DNA of 11,875 bases from Comamonadaceae bacterium (lineage in GTDB: Bacteria > Pseudomonadota > Gammaproteobacteria > Burkholderiales > Burkholderiaceae), in NCBI GenBank assembly GCA_947377705.1, contig CANCGU010000063.1:1-11875 (forward strand), in the 5' to 3' direction. A program made the translations under genes and the position numbers. Of the stretch, positions 1-7,490 are shown in pieces. Numbering within the stretch: the first letter of the stretch is position 1; each line of letters begins with the position of its first letter. Below the pieces are notes generated by a model that searched no databases, had not been told where the DNA came from, and saw nothing but the letters and a program-made list of their open reading frames with translations.

Positions 1-333
1 CATGGGCATGCTAGAACCCACCAGAGTCACATTGATGGGGGTGGACGTCTGCAAGGCCATGTAGAGCAGGCTGTTATAGCCGCCCACACCTAACAAGCCC
101 AGCAAAGCAAAGCGTTTCCAGTGTGCCCAGAAGGGGCTGGTGCCGCGCAACATCCGGTGGGTGAGCGGCAGCAGCAACACAAAGGCCAAGCTCCAGCGAA
201 AGAAGTTGAGGGTGAGCGGAGGGATCAGCTCCGCAATCATGCGACCCACGACGGTATTGCCCGCCCAAAGTAGCGGTGGTATCAACAAAAGCGCCGCATT
301 GCGCGGCGTGAGGGCATGAGAAGCAACAGACAT
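1..333 (-). CDS. EamA/DMT-family transporter, N-terminal part (runs off the window)
   Basis: The first 111 residues of an inner-membrane protein are encoded on the minus strand from an ATG at 333 and continue past position 1. The visible peptide starts MSVASHALTPRNAALLLIPP, then has the WAGNTVVGR motif (about residues 23-31), which is typical of the first helix of EamA (DMT superfamily) drug/metabolite exporters. Hydrophobic helices lie at about residues 13-31, 39-58 and 74-92, followed by the family-typical stretch ALQTSTPINVTLVGSSMP. Known EamA proteins have ten helices and about 290-310 residues, so roughly a third is seen. The substrate cannot be read from this part. No strong Shine-Dalgarno is visible upstream (only a C/T-rich stretch before the ATG). 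It is divergent from the quinone oxidoreductase gene, with a shared 109-bp upstream region carrying a palindrome. The family call is firm and the specificity unknown. Confidence 0.85.
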   Translation of the reverse strand, partial: MSVASHALTPRNAALLLIPPLLWAGNTVVGRMIAELIPPLTLNFFRWSLAFVLLLPLTHRMLRGTSPFWAHWKRFALLGLLGVGGYNSLLYMALQTSTPINVTLVGSSMPM

Positions 334-370
334 AGGGGGAAGACTTTACCCGAGGGATGGGATAACCCAT

Positions 371-386
371 GTGACAGCCCTGTCAC
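371..386. promoter_or_regulatory. Perfect palindrome in a divergent promoter region, possible operator
   Basis: GTGACAGCCCTGTCAC has 7-bp arms GTGACAG/CTGTCAC around a 2-bp centre. It sits midway between the divergent starts of the EamA transporter (333) and the quinone oxidoreductase (443). On the minus strand, GTGACA (386-381) followed 16 nt later by TATCCC could act as a weak -35/-10 pair for the transporter, so a bound repressor would occlude it. No regulator gene is adjacent and I do not recognise the site as that of a named family. The symmetry is seen; the operator role is inferred. Confidence 0.4.
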
Positions 387-442
387 TTATTTCGTGGCAG
401 GATTCAAGGTCTTAAAAATTATCTACATTTGGAGCATCTCCC

Positions 443-1426
443 ATGACCAAAGCAGTCATCATCGAAAAAAACGGCGGCCCCGAAGAGCTCAAGCTCGTTG
501 ACGTGACCGTGGGTCAACCCGGCCCTGGCGAGATTCGCATTCGCCACAAAGCCATTGGCTTGAACTTCATTGATGTGTACCAACGCAGTGGCTTGTACAC
601 CTTGCCTATGCCTTTGCAATTGGGCATGGAAGCCTCCGGCATCATCGAAGCCGTGGGCGAGGGCGTGACCCACTTGAAAGTGGGCGATCGCGCGGCTTAC
701 GCCAGTCAGCCACCGGGCAGTTACTGTGAAGAGCGTGTCATGCCCGCCAAGTGCGTGTGTAAATTGCCAGACGCCATTTCGTTTGAAACCGGCGCAGCCA
801 TGATGCTCAAAGGTTTGACGGCGCAGTATTTGTTGAAGCGCACCTTGCCACAAGGCGGCTTGCACAAGGGCGACTTCATCTTGTTCCACGCAGCCGCTGG
901 CGGTGTGGGCTTGATTGCTTGCCAATGGGCCAAGGCCTTGGGCTACCACCTGATTGGCACGGCAGGCAGCGATGCCAAGTGCGCACTGGCCAAAGCCAAT
1001 GGTGCGGCCCATGTCATCAACTACAACACGGAAGACTTCTTGGCCCGTGTGAAAGAAATCACAGGCGGCAAAGGTGTGAAAGTGGTGTACGACTCAGTGG
1101 GTAAAGACACTTGGGACAAATCGCTCGATTGTTTGGCCCCATTCGGTTTGATGGCCAGCTTTGGCAATGCTTCAGGCTCGCCAGATCCGATTGCGCCCGG
1201 CATCTTGGGCCCCAAAGGTTCGATTTACCTCACGCGCCAAACGCTGTTCAGCCACATCGTCACGCGCGAAAGCACGCAGGAAATGGCGGACGATTTGTTC
1301 GAAGCGGTGACCAGCGGCAAGGTGAAGATCCACATCGACCAAACTTACCCCTTGGCCGACATCGCCCAAGCACACCGTGACTTAGAAGCCCGCAAAACCA
1401 CGGGTTGCACCATCATCACTTTGTGA
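443..1426 (+). CDS. Zinc-free quinone oxidoreductase (NADPH:quinone reductase, MDR superfamily)
   Basis: This 327-aa cytosolic enzyme belongs to the medium-chain dehydrogenase/reductase superfamily, QOR branch. Known members reduce quinones and enones with NADPH. The N-terminal GroES-like catalytic domain carries the QOR signature LNFIDVYQRSGLY (residues 40-52) and GMEASGIIEAVGEGV (61-75). The Rossmann domain follows, with its AAGGVG nucleotide-binding loop at 151-156. The catalytic and structural zinc cysteine clusters of alcohol dehydrogenases are absent, as expected for this branch. The length matches the family (about 320-330). The start is well supported: GGAG at 431-434 lies 8 nt before the ATG. 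It is divergent from the EamA gene and converges with the dioxygenase gene 16 bp downstream. It resembles qorA, but paralogues are common, so no symbol is assigned. Confidence 0.93.
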   Translation: MTKAVIIEKNGGPEELKLVDVTVGQPGPGEIRIRHKAIGLNFIDVYQRSGLYTLPMPLQLGMEASGIIEAVGEGVTHLKVGDRAAYASQPPGSYCEERVMPAKCVCKLPDAISFETGAAMMLKGLTAQYLLKRTLPQGGLHKGDFILFHAAAGGVGLIACQWAKALGYHLIGTAGSDAKCALAKANGAAHVINYNTEDFLARVKEITGGKGVKVVYDSVGKDTWDKSLDCLAPFGLMASFGNASGSPDPIAPGILGPKGSIYLTRQTLFSHIVTRESTQEMADDLFEAVTSGKVKIHIDQTYPLADIAQAHRDLEARKTTGCTIITL

Positions 1427-1440
1427 TGACAGGGCAGGCG

Positions 1441-1469
1441 TTTCAGGCGCTGGGTTCGGCGTCCTGAAA
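1441..1469 (+). terminator. Weak hairpin after the quinone oxidoreductase gene
   Basis: TTTCAGG plus CGC (1441-1450) pairs with GCG, a bulged T and CCTGAAA (1459-1469), giving an 8-nt loop and about ten base pairs. It starts 15 nt after the plus-strand stop at 1426, and is followed on that strand by TTTGTCTG, a poor U-tract. It lies inside the 3' end of the convergent dioxygenase gene. It may stop plus-strand transcription before it runs antisense into that operon, but the weak T-run keeps this tentative. Confidence 0.3.
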
Positions 1470-2192
1470 TTTGTCTGCGCGGCAGGTGAGCACCAGCGTA
1501 TCGCGATGGCCGCCCTCAGCCAAAGGCTGAATGGGCGTGCTTTCGTGAATCACGCGCGTGTCGTCTAGCAGCATCAAAGACCAAGGCTCGCTCAGCGTGA
1601 AGCGTTCGCCTTGTGGGCCGTTGGCTTCAAACACGCGAGTCTCGCCGCCTTTGATGTCGGTTCGGTTGACCATGAACACCGCCACAAAATCCACGCCATC
1701 GCGATGCGCACCTTCGGGTGTGGGGCGGCCAATGCCGTCGGTGGTGTCAATGCGGAACTGATGGGCTTCGATGCACCACTTGGTGTTGGGTGTGCCGCGC
1801 ACCTGAGATGCCGTGTGTGCCAGCGCCGTGAGCAACTTTGACCAAACCGCTTGGGCGACGGTGCTGTCTCGCATGGGCTCGAACCAACGCTCCATACCAC
1901 CGTGCAAGGCGTTGTAGTCGAGTGATTGCCAGTGCGCGCGGTGCGGCACTTGGCGCAGTGCACCGTTCTCAAACACAAAGCTGCTGTGACGGCGTCGGCG
2001 GTAGCGGCCACCGTCTTTGAGGTAGTTGTCGGGTGGCATGTGGTCCCAGTCGGGGGACAGGGTTTGCAGCGCGTTCAATGGACAACCCGCCCATTCGGCC
2101 ACGCTGGCTGCACTGAGCACACCATAGCCCTTTTGCGCCATGGTGTGATTGAGTTCAGCAACGCTGACAGAGCGAGGTGCGAGTGTGTGCAT
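1443..2192 (-). CDS. 2-oxoglutarate/Fe(II) dioxygenase, free-amino-acid hydroxylase-like (PF10014 type)
   Basis: This 249-aa protein resembles the 2OG-Fe_Oxy_2 family (COG4340), whose characterised members (for example the Bacillus L-isoleucine dioxygenase) hydroxylate free amino acids using O2, 2-oxoglutarate and Fe(II). Numbered from the ATG at 2192, the iron ligands are readable as H163-x-D165 in PEGAHRDGVDF and H216 in TRVIHEST. R230 in GGHRDTLVLTCR is the likely 2-oxoglutarate carboxylate ligand, and EAHQFRI (143-149) is another family motif. The length suits the family. The ATG begins 2 nt after the lspA stop, with GAGGA (2205-2201) inside lspA as its ribosome binding site. An in-frame TTG at 2198 is possible but has worse spacing. 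It is the last gene of the ribF-ileS-lspA string. The substrate is unproven. Confidence 0.85.
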   Translation of the reverse strand: MHTLAPRSVSVAELNHTMAQKGYGVLSAASVAEWAGCPLNALQTLSPDWDHMPPDNYLKDGGRYRRRRHSSFVFENGALRQVPHRAHWQSLDYNALHGGMERWFEPMRDSTVAQAVWSKLLTALAHTASQVRGTPNTKWCIEAHQFRIDTTDGIGRPTPEGAHRDGVDFVAVFMVNRTDIKGGETRVFEANGPQGERFTLSEPWSLMLLDDTRVIHESTPIQPLAEGGHRDTLVLTCRADKFQDAEPSA

Positions 2193-2194
2193 GA

Positions 2195-2695
2195 TCAATG
2201 TCCTCGGCGCACGCGCAGCACTTCATCTAGGATGAGGAAGGCTGCGCCCACGCTTATGCCGCAGTCGGCAATGTTGAACGCAGGAAAGTGAATGCCGGCG
2301 TAATAAAAATCAAGGAAGTCGACCACATAGCCATACAACACGCGGTCAATCACATTGCCAACTGCGCCACCCAAGATGCAGGCCATGGCAAAGCCAAACA
2401 GTTTTTGGCCTGGGTGCTTTTTCAGCATCCACACCATCGCCACCGTGGCGAGTACGCCAAGACCTGTGAAGAACCAACGCTGCCAACCGCCTGCCGTGGC
2501 GAGAAACGAAAACGCAGCGCCTTCGTTGTGTACACGCACGATGTTGAAAAAGTGGGTGACGGGAAACCCCTCACCCAATGAATACGTGCTGATGATCAGA
2601 ATTTTCGTGAATTGGTCAGCCAGCAGCACCAGGGCGGCAATGCTCAGCCACACCCAAAACGAAGGGGTGTTGCGAATGAAAGTGTGGCGTGCCAT
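2195..2695 (-). CDS. lspA: Lipoprotein signal peptidase (signal peptidase II)
   Basis: LspA is a 166-aa inner-membrane aspartyl protease that removes the signal peptide of diacylglyceryl-modified prolipoproteins. Four hydrophobic segments are visible (about 12-33, 75-91, 97-115 and 146-158). The family motifs are present: ADQFTK (26-31), [12 protein letters not shown] (55-66), [11 protein letters not shown] (109-119), VVDF with D126, and FPAFNIAD with D144. D126 and D144 are the expected catalytic aspartates. C145 follows where many relatives have serine or alanine. The gene lies 21 bp behind ileS, the classic ileS-lspA arrangement. No clear Shine-Dalgarno precedes the ATG (upstream bases are C/A-rich), so translation may depend on coupling to ileS. 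Confidence 0.97.
   Translation of the reverse strand: MARHTFIRNTPSFWVWLSIAALVLLADQFTKILIISTYSLGEGFPVTHFFNIVRVHNEGAAFSFLATAGGWQRWFFTGLGVLATVAMVWMLKKHPGQKLFGFAMACILGGAVGNVIDRVLYGYVVDFLDFYYAGIHFPAFNIADCGISVGAAFLILDEVLRVRRGH
2201..2205 (-). promoter_or_regulatory. Ribosome binding site of the dioxygenase, inside lspA
   Basis: On the minus strand GAGGA lies 8 nt before the ATG at 2192 and overlaps the last codons of lspA. This decides for the ATG over the TTG at 2198, and implies translational coupling, since ribosomes ending lspA translation finish at the start of the next gene. Confidence 0.6.
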
Positions 2696-2716
2696 GGGTG
2701 TGTTGATGCGCGGGTG

Positions 2717-5590
2717 TTAAGCGAAATGACGCACTTCACCATTGCCATGCAAGTTACTGTCGCAACGGCCGCACAGGGTGGGGTGCGCGGGGTTGTGACC
2801 CACGTCGTCGCTGTAGTGCCAGCAGCGTTCGCACTTGGTGGCAACGCTGGCTTTGACTTCCACGGTCAAGCCTTCGCCTTTGACGAGTGCCACCTTGGAG
2901 GTGATGAACACAAACTTCAAGTCGTCGCCCAACGAGGCCAAAGCGTCATACGCTGCGCCATCGCAGTGGATGAGCAGCTCGGCTTGCAGCGATGCTCCCA
3001 CCAAACCTTCGGTGCGTTTGTTCTCGATTTCTTTGTTAGCGATTTCGCGCACTTGTTGCACCGCATGCCACTTGCTCATCAGTGCCTCATTGCTGGCGCC
3101 GAGGTTGGTGAAAGTTTCCAAGAAGATCGACTCAGACTTGCCAAACGTGGTCCACGCTTCTTCAGCGGTGAAGCTGAGGAACGGGGCCATCCAACGCAGC
3201 ATGGCGTGTGTGATTTGGTGCAACGCAGTTTGCGCGCTGCGGCGTGCGAGTGACTTCGGTGCAGTGGTGTACAGGCGGTCTTTGAGCACGTCCAAATAGA
3301 ACGCGCCCAAATCTTCCGAGCAGTACAGCTGCAACTTCGACACCACGGGGTGGAACTCATACGCATCGAAGTGCGCGCGAATTTCAGCTTGCACTTGCGC
3401 AGCGCGTGACAACGCGTACTTGTCGATTTCTAACAAGTCGTCAAACGCCACGGCGTCTTTGGCTGGGTCAAAGTCGCTCACGTTGGCGAGCAAGAAGCGC
3501 AGCGTGTTGCGGATGCGGCGGTACGCATCGACCACGCGGGCCAAGATTTTGTCGTCGATATTCAGGTCGCCCGAGTAGTCGGTGCTGGCCACCCACAAGC
3601 GCACGATTTCTGCTCCCATCTTGTCGCTCACTTCTTGTGGCGCGACGGTGTTGCCCAAGCTCTTGCTCATCTTGCGGCCTTGGCCGTCGGTGGCAAAGCC
3701 GTGGGTCAGCAGGCCTTTGTAGGGGGCGCGGTCGTACAAGGCGCAGCCCAACAATAACGAGCTGTGGAACCAGCCGCGGTGTTGGTCGTGACCTTCCAAA
3801 TACAAGTCGGCTTCTGGACCTTGGTCATGGTGTGGTGCGCGGTCGTACGCGTCTTTGTGGCTGCCGCGCAGAACGTGTTGGAAGGTGGAGCCAGAGTCAA
3901 ACCACACCTCCAAAATGTCAGTGCTCTTGGTGTAGCTGGCGGCGTCGTCGTCGGGTTGGTTGAGGATTTCTTCCGCCGTCACACGGCTCCATGCTTCGAT
4001 GCCGCCTTTTTCAACGATGTCGGCCGCTTGGTCCATGATGGCCATGGTGCGTGGGTGCAACTCTCCGCTGTCTTTGTGCAAGAAGAATGGCACGGGCACA
4101 CCCCAGCTGCGTTGGCGCGAGATGCACCAATCGGGGCGGTTGGCAATCATGTCGCGCAAACGTGCGCGGCCGTTTTCTGGGTAGAAGTGGGTTTCGTCAA
4201 TCGCGTGCAAAGCGAGTTCGCGCAGCGACTTGCTTGACTGGTCGGTGATGAACTTGCCCGTGGTTTTTTCGGTCGTGCTGTCAAACGCATCCATGCGGAT
4301 GAACCACTGCGCGGCTGCGCGGTAGATGACGGGTGTTTTGTGACGCCAGCAATGTGGGTAGCTGTGGGTGATGGTTTGTGTGGCCATCAAGCGGTCGGCG
4401 TTTTTCAGCGCCTCAAGAATGACGGGCACTGCCTTCCAGATGTGCTGGCCACCGAACAGCGGGAAGTCAGCGGCGTAGGCGCCGTTGCCTTGCACGGGGT
4501 TCAAGATGTCGGTGTACTTCATGCCGTTGGCCATGCATGAGTTGAAGTCATCTACGCCGTAGGCAGGTGCGCTGTGCACGATGCCTGTGCCGTCGCTCTC
4601 GCCCACATAGTCGGCCAAGAACACGGGGGCGGTGCGTTGGTAGCCAGCGTCCACATGTGACAGGGGGTGGTTGAACTCAATGAGTCCGAGCTTGTCGCCC
4701 GTAGCCGTGGCCACCACTTTGCCTTCGAGCTTCCAACGCTCCAAACATTTCTCGACCAACGAAGCTGCGCACAAGAACAAACCACGCTCGGTGTCTACCA
4801 AGGCGTAGTTGATTTCGGGGTGCATGTTGAGCGCTTGGTTGGCAGGGATGGTCCACGCGGTGGTGGTCCAAATCACTGCAAACGCTTCCTTGTCGAGCTT
4901 GGGCAAACCAAACGCAGCAGCCAGTTTCTCGGGCTGAGCGCACAAGAAGGCCACGTCGAGCGTGTCGCTCTTCTTGTCGGCGTATTCAATTTCAAACTCG
5001 GCCAGTGACGAGCCGCAGTCAAAACACCAGTACACAGGCTTCAGGCCACGGTACACAAAGCCACGCTCCATCACGCGTTTGAAGGCGCGTAGTTGACCCG
5101 CTTCGTTGGCGGGGTCCATGGTGCGGTAGGGGCGCTCCCAGTCGCCCAAGACGCCCAAGCGTTTGAAGTCTTCGCGCTGTTGGTCAATTTGTTCGGTGGC
5201 GAAGGCACGGCTCTTGGCCTGCATGTCGTCGCGGCTGAGTTTGCGGCCATGCAGTTTTTCGATGGCGTTTTCAATCGGCAAACCGTGGCAGTCCCAGCCT
5301 GGGATGTATTGCGCGTCAAAGCCCCCCAATTGTTTGGACTTGACGATCATGTCTTTCAGCACTTTGTTCAGCGCGTGGCCGATGTGCAGCTTGCCGTTGG
5401 CGTAGGGCGGGCCGTCGTGCAACACAAACAGCGGTGCGCCTTGACGCGCCACGCGCAGTTTTTTGTACAAACCTTGCTCATTCCATTGCTTGGCCCACGC
5501 GGGTTCGCGTTTGGGCAAGTCACCACGCATGGGGAACGGGGTGTCCATCATGTTGAGGGTGGCACGGTAGTCGGTGGCTTTGTCGGTCAT
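2717..5590 (-). CDS. ileS: Isoleucyl-tRNA synthetase
   Basis: This 957-aa cytosolic class Ia aminoacyl-tRNA synthetase charges tRNA-Ile with isoleucine. The HIGH motif is at 69-72 within [16 protein letters not shown]. The CP1 editing domain shows [14 protein letters not shown] (241-254) and the GVDDF segment (345-349), which remove mischarged valine. WFDSGSTF (563-570) and KMSKS at 640-644 complete the catalytic core. The anticodon-binding domain follows, and the C-terminal zinc finger has C920-x2-C923 and C940-x2-C943. This is the bacterial eubacterial-type (mupirocin-sensitive-type) length of about 930-960. The ATG at 5590 has a short GAG element upstream. It follows ribF by 118 bp and precedes lspA by 21 bp, the usual proteobacterial order. 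No T-box-like leader is recognisable. Confidence 0.99.
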   Translation of the reverse strand: MTDKATDYRATLNMMDTPFPMRGDLPKREPAWAKQWNEQGLYKKLRVARQGAPLFVLHDGPPYANGKLHIGHALNKVLKDMIVKSKQLGGFDAQYIPGWDCHGLPIENAIEKLHGRKLSRDDMQAKSRAFATEQIDQQREDFKRLGVLGDWERPYRTMDPANEAGQLRAFKRVMERGFVYRGLKPVYWCFDCGSSLAEFEIEYADKKSDTLDVAFLCAQPEKLAAAFGLPKLDKEAFAVIWTTTAWTIPANQALNMHPEINYALVDTERGLFLCAASLVEKCLERWKLEGKVVATATGDKLGLIEFNHPLSHVDAGYQRTAPVFLADYVGESDGTGIVHSAPAYGVDDFNSCMANGMKYTDILNPVQGNGAYAADFPLFGGQHIWKAVPVILEALKNADRLMATQTITHSYPHCWRHKTPVIYRAAAQWFIRMDAFDSTTEKTTGKFITDQSSKSLRELALHAIDETHFYPENGRARLRDMIANRPDWCISRQRSWGVPVPFFLHKDSGELHPRTMAIMDQAADIVEKGGIEAWSRVTAEEILNQPDDDAASYTKSTDILEVWFDSGSTFQHVLRGSHKDAYDRAPHHDQGPEADLYLEGHDQHRGWFHSSLLLGCALYDRAPYKGLLTHGFATDGQGRKMSKSLGNTVAPQEVSDKMGAEIVRLWVASTDYSGDLNIDDKILARVVDAYRRIRNTLRFLLANVSDFDPAKDAVAFDDLLEIDKYALSRAAQVQAEIRAHFDAYEFHPVVSKLQLYCSEDLGAFYLDVLKDRLYTTAPKSLARRSAQTALHQITHAMLRWMAPFLSFTAEEAWTTFGKSESIFLETFTNLGASNEALMSKWHAVQQVREIANKEIENKRTEGLVGASLQAELLIHCDGAAYDALASLGDDLKFVFITSKVALVKGEGLTVEVKASVATKCERCWHYSDDVGHNPAHPTLCGRCDSNLHGNGEVRHFA

Positions 5591-5708
5591 GGCGATCTCA
5601 GGTCGGAGGCATTAAGAGGGGCTGGCTGCTAAAACCCAAACGCGGGGCAGCTCGCTAAATCAGGCAGATGCGGGGCAATGTGCAGCACGAGAGGGGCTGC
5701 ACGCCCCG
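5591..5708 (-). promoter_or_regulatory. ribF-ileS spacer with two mutually exclusive hairpins
   Basis: Directly after the ribF stop the minus strand can form GGGGC (5707-5703) with GCCCC (5697-5693) around a 5-nt loop. The overlapping segment GTGCAG (5702-5697) can instead pair with CTGCAC (5685-5680). Further GCCCCG copies downstream could also compete for the GGGGC. No U-tract follows either hairpin, so it is not a standard terminator. I saw no convincing sigma-70 promoter for ileS. The pairing is seen; a regulatory role (attenuation or mRNA processing between ribF and ileS) is only possible. Confidence 0.25.
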
Positions 5709-6683
5709 TCAAATTCGGGCTGCGAGCCAGGCGCGTGCATCGTCGCAGTCTTTGTGTATGCCTTGCATCAAGGCGTCCAGACCGTCGTACTTCAGCTCGT
5801 CGTGTAATTTGTGCAGCAGTTCCACGCGGATGATTTTACCGTAGCCCCCCTCTGCACCTAGGCTGGCGGGCCAGTCGAGGCAATGGGTTTCCAGCAGCAC
5901 GCGGCCACCGTTCACATCCGATGGGTCAAGCGACGGGCGAATGCCTAAATTGGCCACACCAGCCAAGGGCTGGTCGGTCAATCCATGCACCTGCACCACG
6001 AAGATGCCACTGGCCGCAGGCTTCCAGTGGCTGAAGCGCAGATTGAGCGTGCGGCAGTTCAGCTCGCGGCCCAGCTTGCGGCCGTGTACCACATGGCCCG
6101 AAATGGCATAAGGGCGGCCTAGCAACTGCGCCACCTCTTGCATTGCGCCACGGGCCATGGCCTCGCGCACGGCGGAGCTGGACACGCGCAGGTTCTTCAC
6201 TTCGTAGCTGTTCATGCGGGCCACGTCAAAACCTTGCGCGGCACCCGCGGCGTCGAGCATGGCGTAGTCGCCCGCACGCTTAGCCCCGAAGCGGAAGTCG
6301 TCACCCACCAGCACGTATTTCACGCCTAGGCCCTTGACCAGCACGTCTTCGATGAAAGCCTGCGGCTCTTGCGAGGCAAAGCTTTGGTCAAACGGCAGCA
6401 CCACGCATTGGTCTACACCACAGGCGGCTAATTCGTTGAGCTTGTCGCGCAGGGTGGCAATGCGGGTGGGGGCGAGGTCGGGCTGTTGGTGCTGCTTGGC
6501 GAAGAAGTCGCGTGGGTGCGGCTCAAACGTCATCACGCAACTGGGCACACCACGGTGACGTGCCTCGTTTTTCAGCAATGCCAACATGGCTTGGTGGCCA
6601 CGGTGCACGCCGTCAAAGTTACCAATCGTCAGCGCACAGGCTGAAGCCAATTGGGGATGATGAAAGCCTCTGAAAATTTGCAT
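5709..6683 (-). CDS. ribF: Bifunctional riboflavin kinase / FMN adenylyltransferase
   Basis: This 324-aa cytosolic enzyme makes FMN and then FAD from riboflavin. The N-terminal nucleotidyltransferase domain (about 1-185) shows TIGNFDGVHRGHQ (19-31), FEPHP (53-57), GDDFRFGAKRAGD (127-139) and RVSSSAVREA (166-175). The C-terminal flavokinase domain (about 187-320) starts GRPYAISGHVVHGRKLG. Its usual PTAN motif reads RTLN here (211-214), keeping the metal-contacting T and N. NLGIRPS (245-251) is another kinase motif. The start at 6683 (MQIFRGFHHP) is chosen because that is where family homology begins; an in-frame ATG at 6707 and a TTG at 6776 exist. No strong ribosome binding site is visible for any of them. 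It heads the ileS-lspA group. Confidence 0.95.
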   Translation of the reverse strand: MQIFRGFHHPQLASACALTIGNFDGVHRGHQAMLALLKNEARHRGVPSCVMTFEPHPRDFFAKQHQQPDLAPTRIATLRDKLNELAACGVDQCVVLPFDQSFASQEPQAFIEDVLVKGLGVKYVLVGDDFRFGAKRAGDYAMLDAAGAAQGFDVARMNSYEVKNLRVSSSAVREAMARGAMQEVAQLLGRPYAISGHVVHGRKLGRELNCRTLNLRFSHWKPAASGIFVVQVHGLTDQPLAGVANLGIRPSLDPSDVNGGRVLLETHCLDWPASLGAEGGYGKIIRVELLHKLHDELKYDGLDALMQGIHKDCDDARAWLAARI

Positions 6684-6782
6684 AAATGGGTGAAAGACGA
6701 GTGGCATAAAACCGTCACTCAATAAAGGTATATTGTCAGCGATAGATGTGCATTCCCGAACGGTCGTTTTTTGCAAGCGAAT

Positions 6783-6790
6783 GGAGGTGA
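6783..6790 (+). promoter_or_regulatory. Near-ideal Shine-Dalgarno for the HNH gene
   Basis: GGAGGTGA is complementary to the 3' end of 16S rRNA over all eight bases. Its GGAGG core sits 6 nt before a GTG codon at 6794, which fixes that unusual start. It is much the strongest ribosome binding site in this window. Confidence 0.7.
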
Positions 6791-6793
6791 GGT

Positions 6794-7351
6794 GTGAAGG
6801 TCTTGAAACTGTCTGCCCAAGGGCTACCGCAGTCGTGGATATCGCTGGAAGAAGCGGTGCTCCACTACGCGGCCGACGAAGTACGCTGGGAATCTGGCGG
6901 CGAGGTGGCGGTGTTTCACGGCGGCACCAATGCCATCACGGGCCAGCAGTCGATCATCACGGTCAACAGCATCATTGGCACCAAGGGCGTGCCCAACATC
7001 AACCCGTTTGATTTGAAATCGGGCCTGACCAACGACAAGCTCTTTAGCCGCGACCGCAATGTTTGCGCCTACTGCGGCGACCACTTCCACGAGTCAGAAC
7101 TTACCCGCGAGCACATTCGCCCCATTGGCCAACGGGGCCCGAATACGTGGATGAATGTGGTGACGGCATGCAAATCGTGCAACCACCGCAAGGGCAACCG
7201 TACGCCTGAGCAAGCGCGTATGCCGCTGTTGTATGCGCCTTATGAACCATCGTTGTGGGAGGACTTCATCTTGCGCAACCGCCGTATCTTGGCGGATCAG
7301 ATGGAGTTTTTGATGGCGCATGTGCCTAAGAGTTCTCGGCTTTTGGCTTGA
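6794..7351 (+). CDS. HNH endonuclease-like protein with zinc-binding cysteines
   Basis: This 185-aa protein starts at a GTG, supported by the strong Shine-Dalgarno at 6783-6790. The C-terminal half contains a treble-clef HNH module. It has a CAYC knuckle (C91, C94), E106-H107 in LTREHIRPIG, N121 in TWMNVV, a CKSC knuckle (C126, C129), N130-H131 and KGNRTPEQ. HNH proteins of this McrA-like class cut DNA using a single metal ion, and the metal and catalytic residues all appear intact. The N-terminal 75 residues carry no motif I recognise. No methyltransferase, terminase, or restriction partner is adjacent, so it is not evidently part of a restriction or phage packaging set. It is divergent from ribF across 110 bp. 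The fold is firm; the cellular role is unknown. Confidence 0.85.
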   Translation: MKVLKLSAQGLPQSWISLEEAVLHYAADEVRWESGGEVAVFHGGTNAITGQQSIITVNSIIGTKGVPNINPFDLKSGLTNDKLFSRDRNVCAYCGDHFHESELTREHIRPIGQRGPNTWMNVVTACKSCNHRKGNRTPEQARMPLLYAPYEPSLWEDFILRNRRILADQMEFLMAHVPKSSRLLA

Positions 7352-7472
7352 TTTTTTGCGTTTGCTCCGGTGGGGTGGCTGACTGCGGCTTCCTCATGCT
7401 GGCGTACCAGAAATCGTCAGCCGCAGCCAGCCACATCGCCTTCGGGTCTTTCACACAAAAATAGAAGTACAC
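7326..7472 (-). other. Possible small ORF or gene remnant antisense to the spacer
   Basis: The minus strand holds an open frame from a GTG at 7472 to a TAG at 7328-7326, about 48 codons. Its peptide contains CVKDPKAMWLAAADDFWYAS, which looks more protein-like than random sequence. An internal ATG lies at 7436, and no stop interrupts the frame back to a TGA upstream of 7472. There is no convincing ribosome binding site, and its 3' end overlaps the HNH gene by 26 bp. It covers the large inverted repeat at 7375-7434. It may be a decayed gene end, a repeat-borne ORF, or chance. Confidence 0.2.
7375..7434. repeat. Large near-perfect inverted repeat with a nested hairpin
   Basis: Arms of 16 bp match with one mismatch: GTGGCTGACTGCGGCT (7375-7390) against AGCCGCAGCCAGCCAC (7419-7434). 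The 28-nt loop contains a second small hairpin, CTGG-CGTA-CCAG (7399-7410). No T-tract follows on either strand, so it is not a normal intrinsic terminator for the HNH gene. The form fits a REP-like or miniature dispersed element, or a structured RNA 3' end. Whether other copies exist cannot be seen here. The rest of the 7352-7589 spacer is AT-rich. Confidence 0.55.
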
Positions 7473-7490
7473 ATCTTGAGCGTTAGTGCA

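Noticed and set aside
74..370. 98-aa open frame on the minus strand at the left end
   Set aside because: It overlaps the transporter start out of frame, has many Cys/His/Arg and no family-like motif; the 333 frame gives a clear EamA N-terminus instead.
2612..3253. 213-aa plus-strand open frame opposite ileS (with others at 3406-3963, 3764-4237 and 5093-5632)
   Set aside because: These are antisense shadows of a strongly conserved ileS frame, produced by GC-rich codon structure; no recognisable motifs or ribosome binding sites.
6721..6740. TATATT/TATACC boxes as ribF or HNH promoters
   Set aside because: No acceptable -35 element at 15-19 bp was found on either strand.
6684..6776. N-terminal extension of RibF to a TTG at 6776 or an ATG at 6707
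   Set aside because: The added residues do not look like the family, whose homology starts at MQIFRGF; no ribosome binding site favours the upstream codons.
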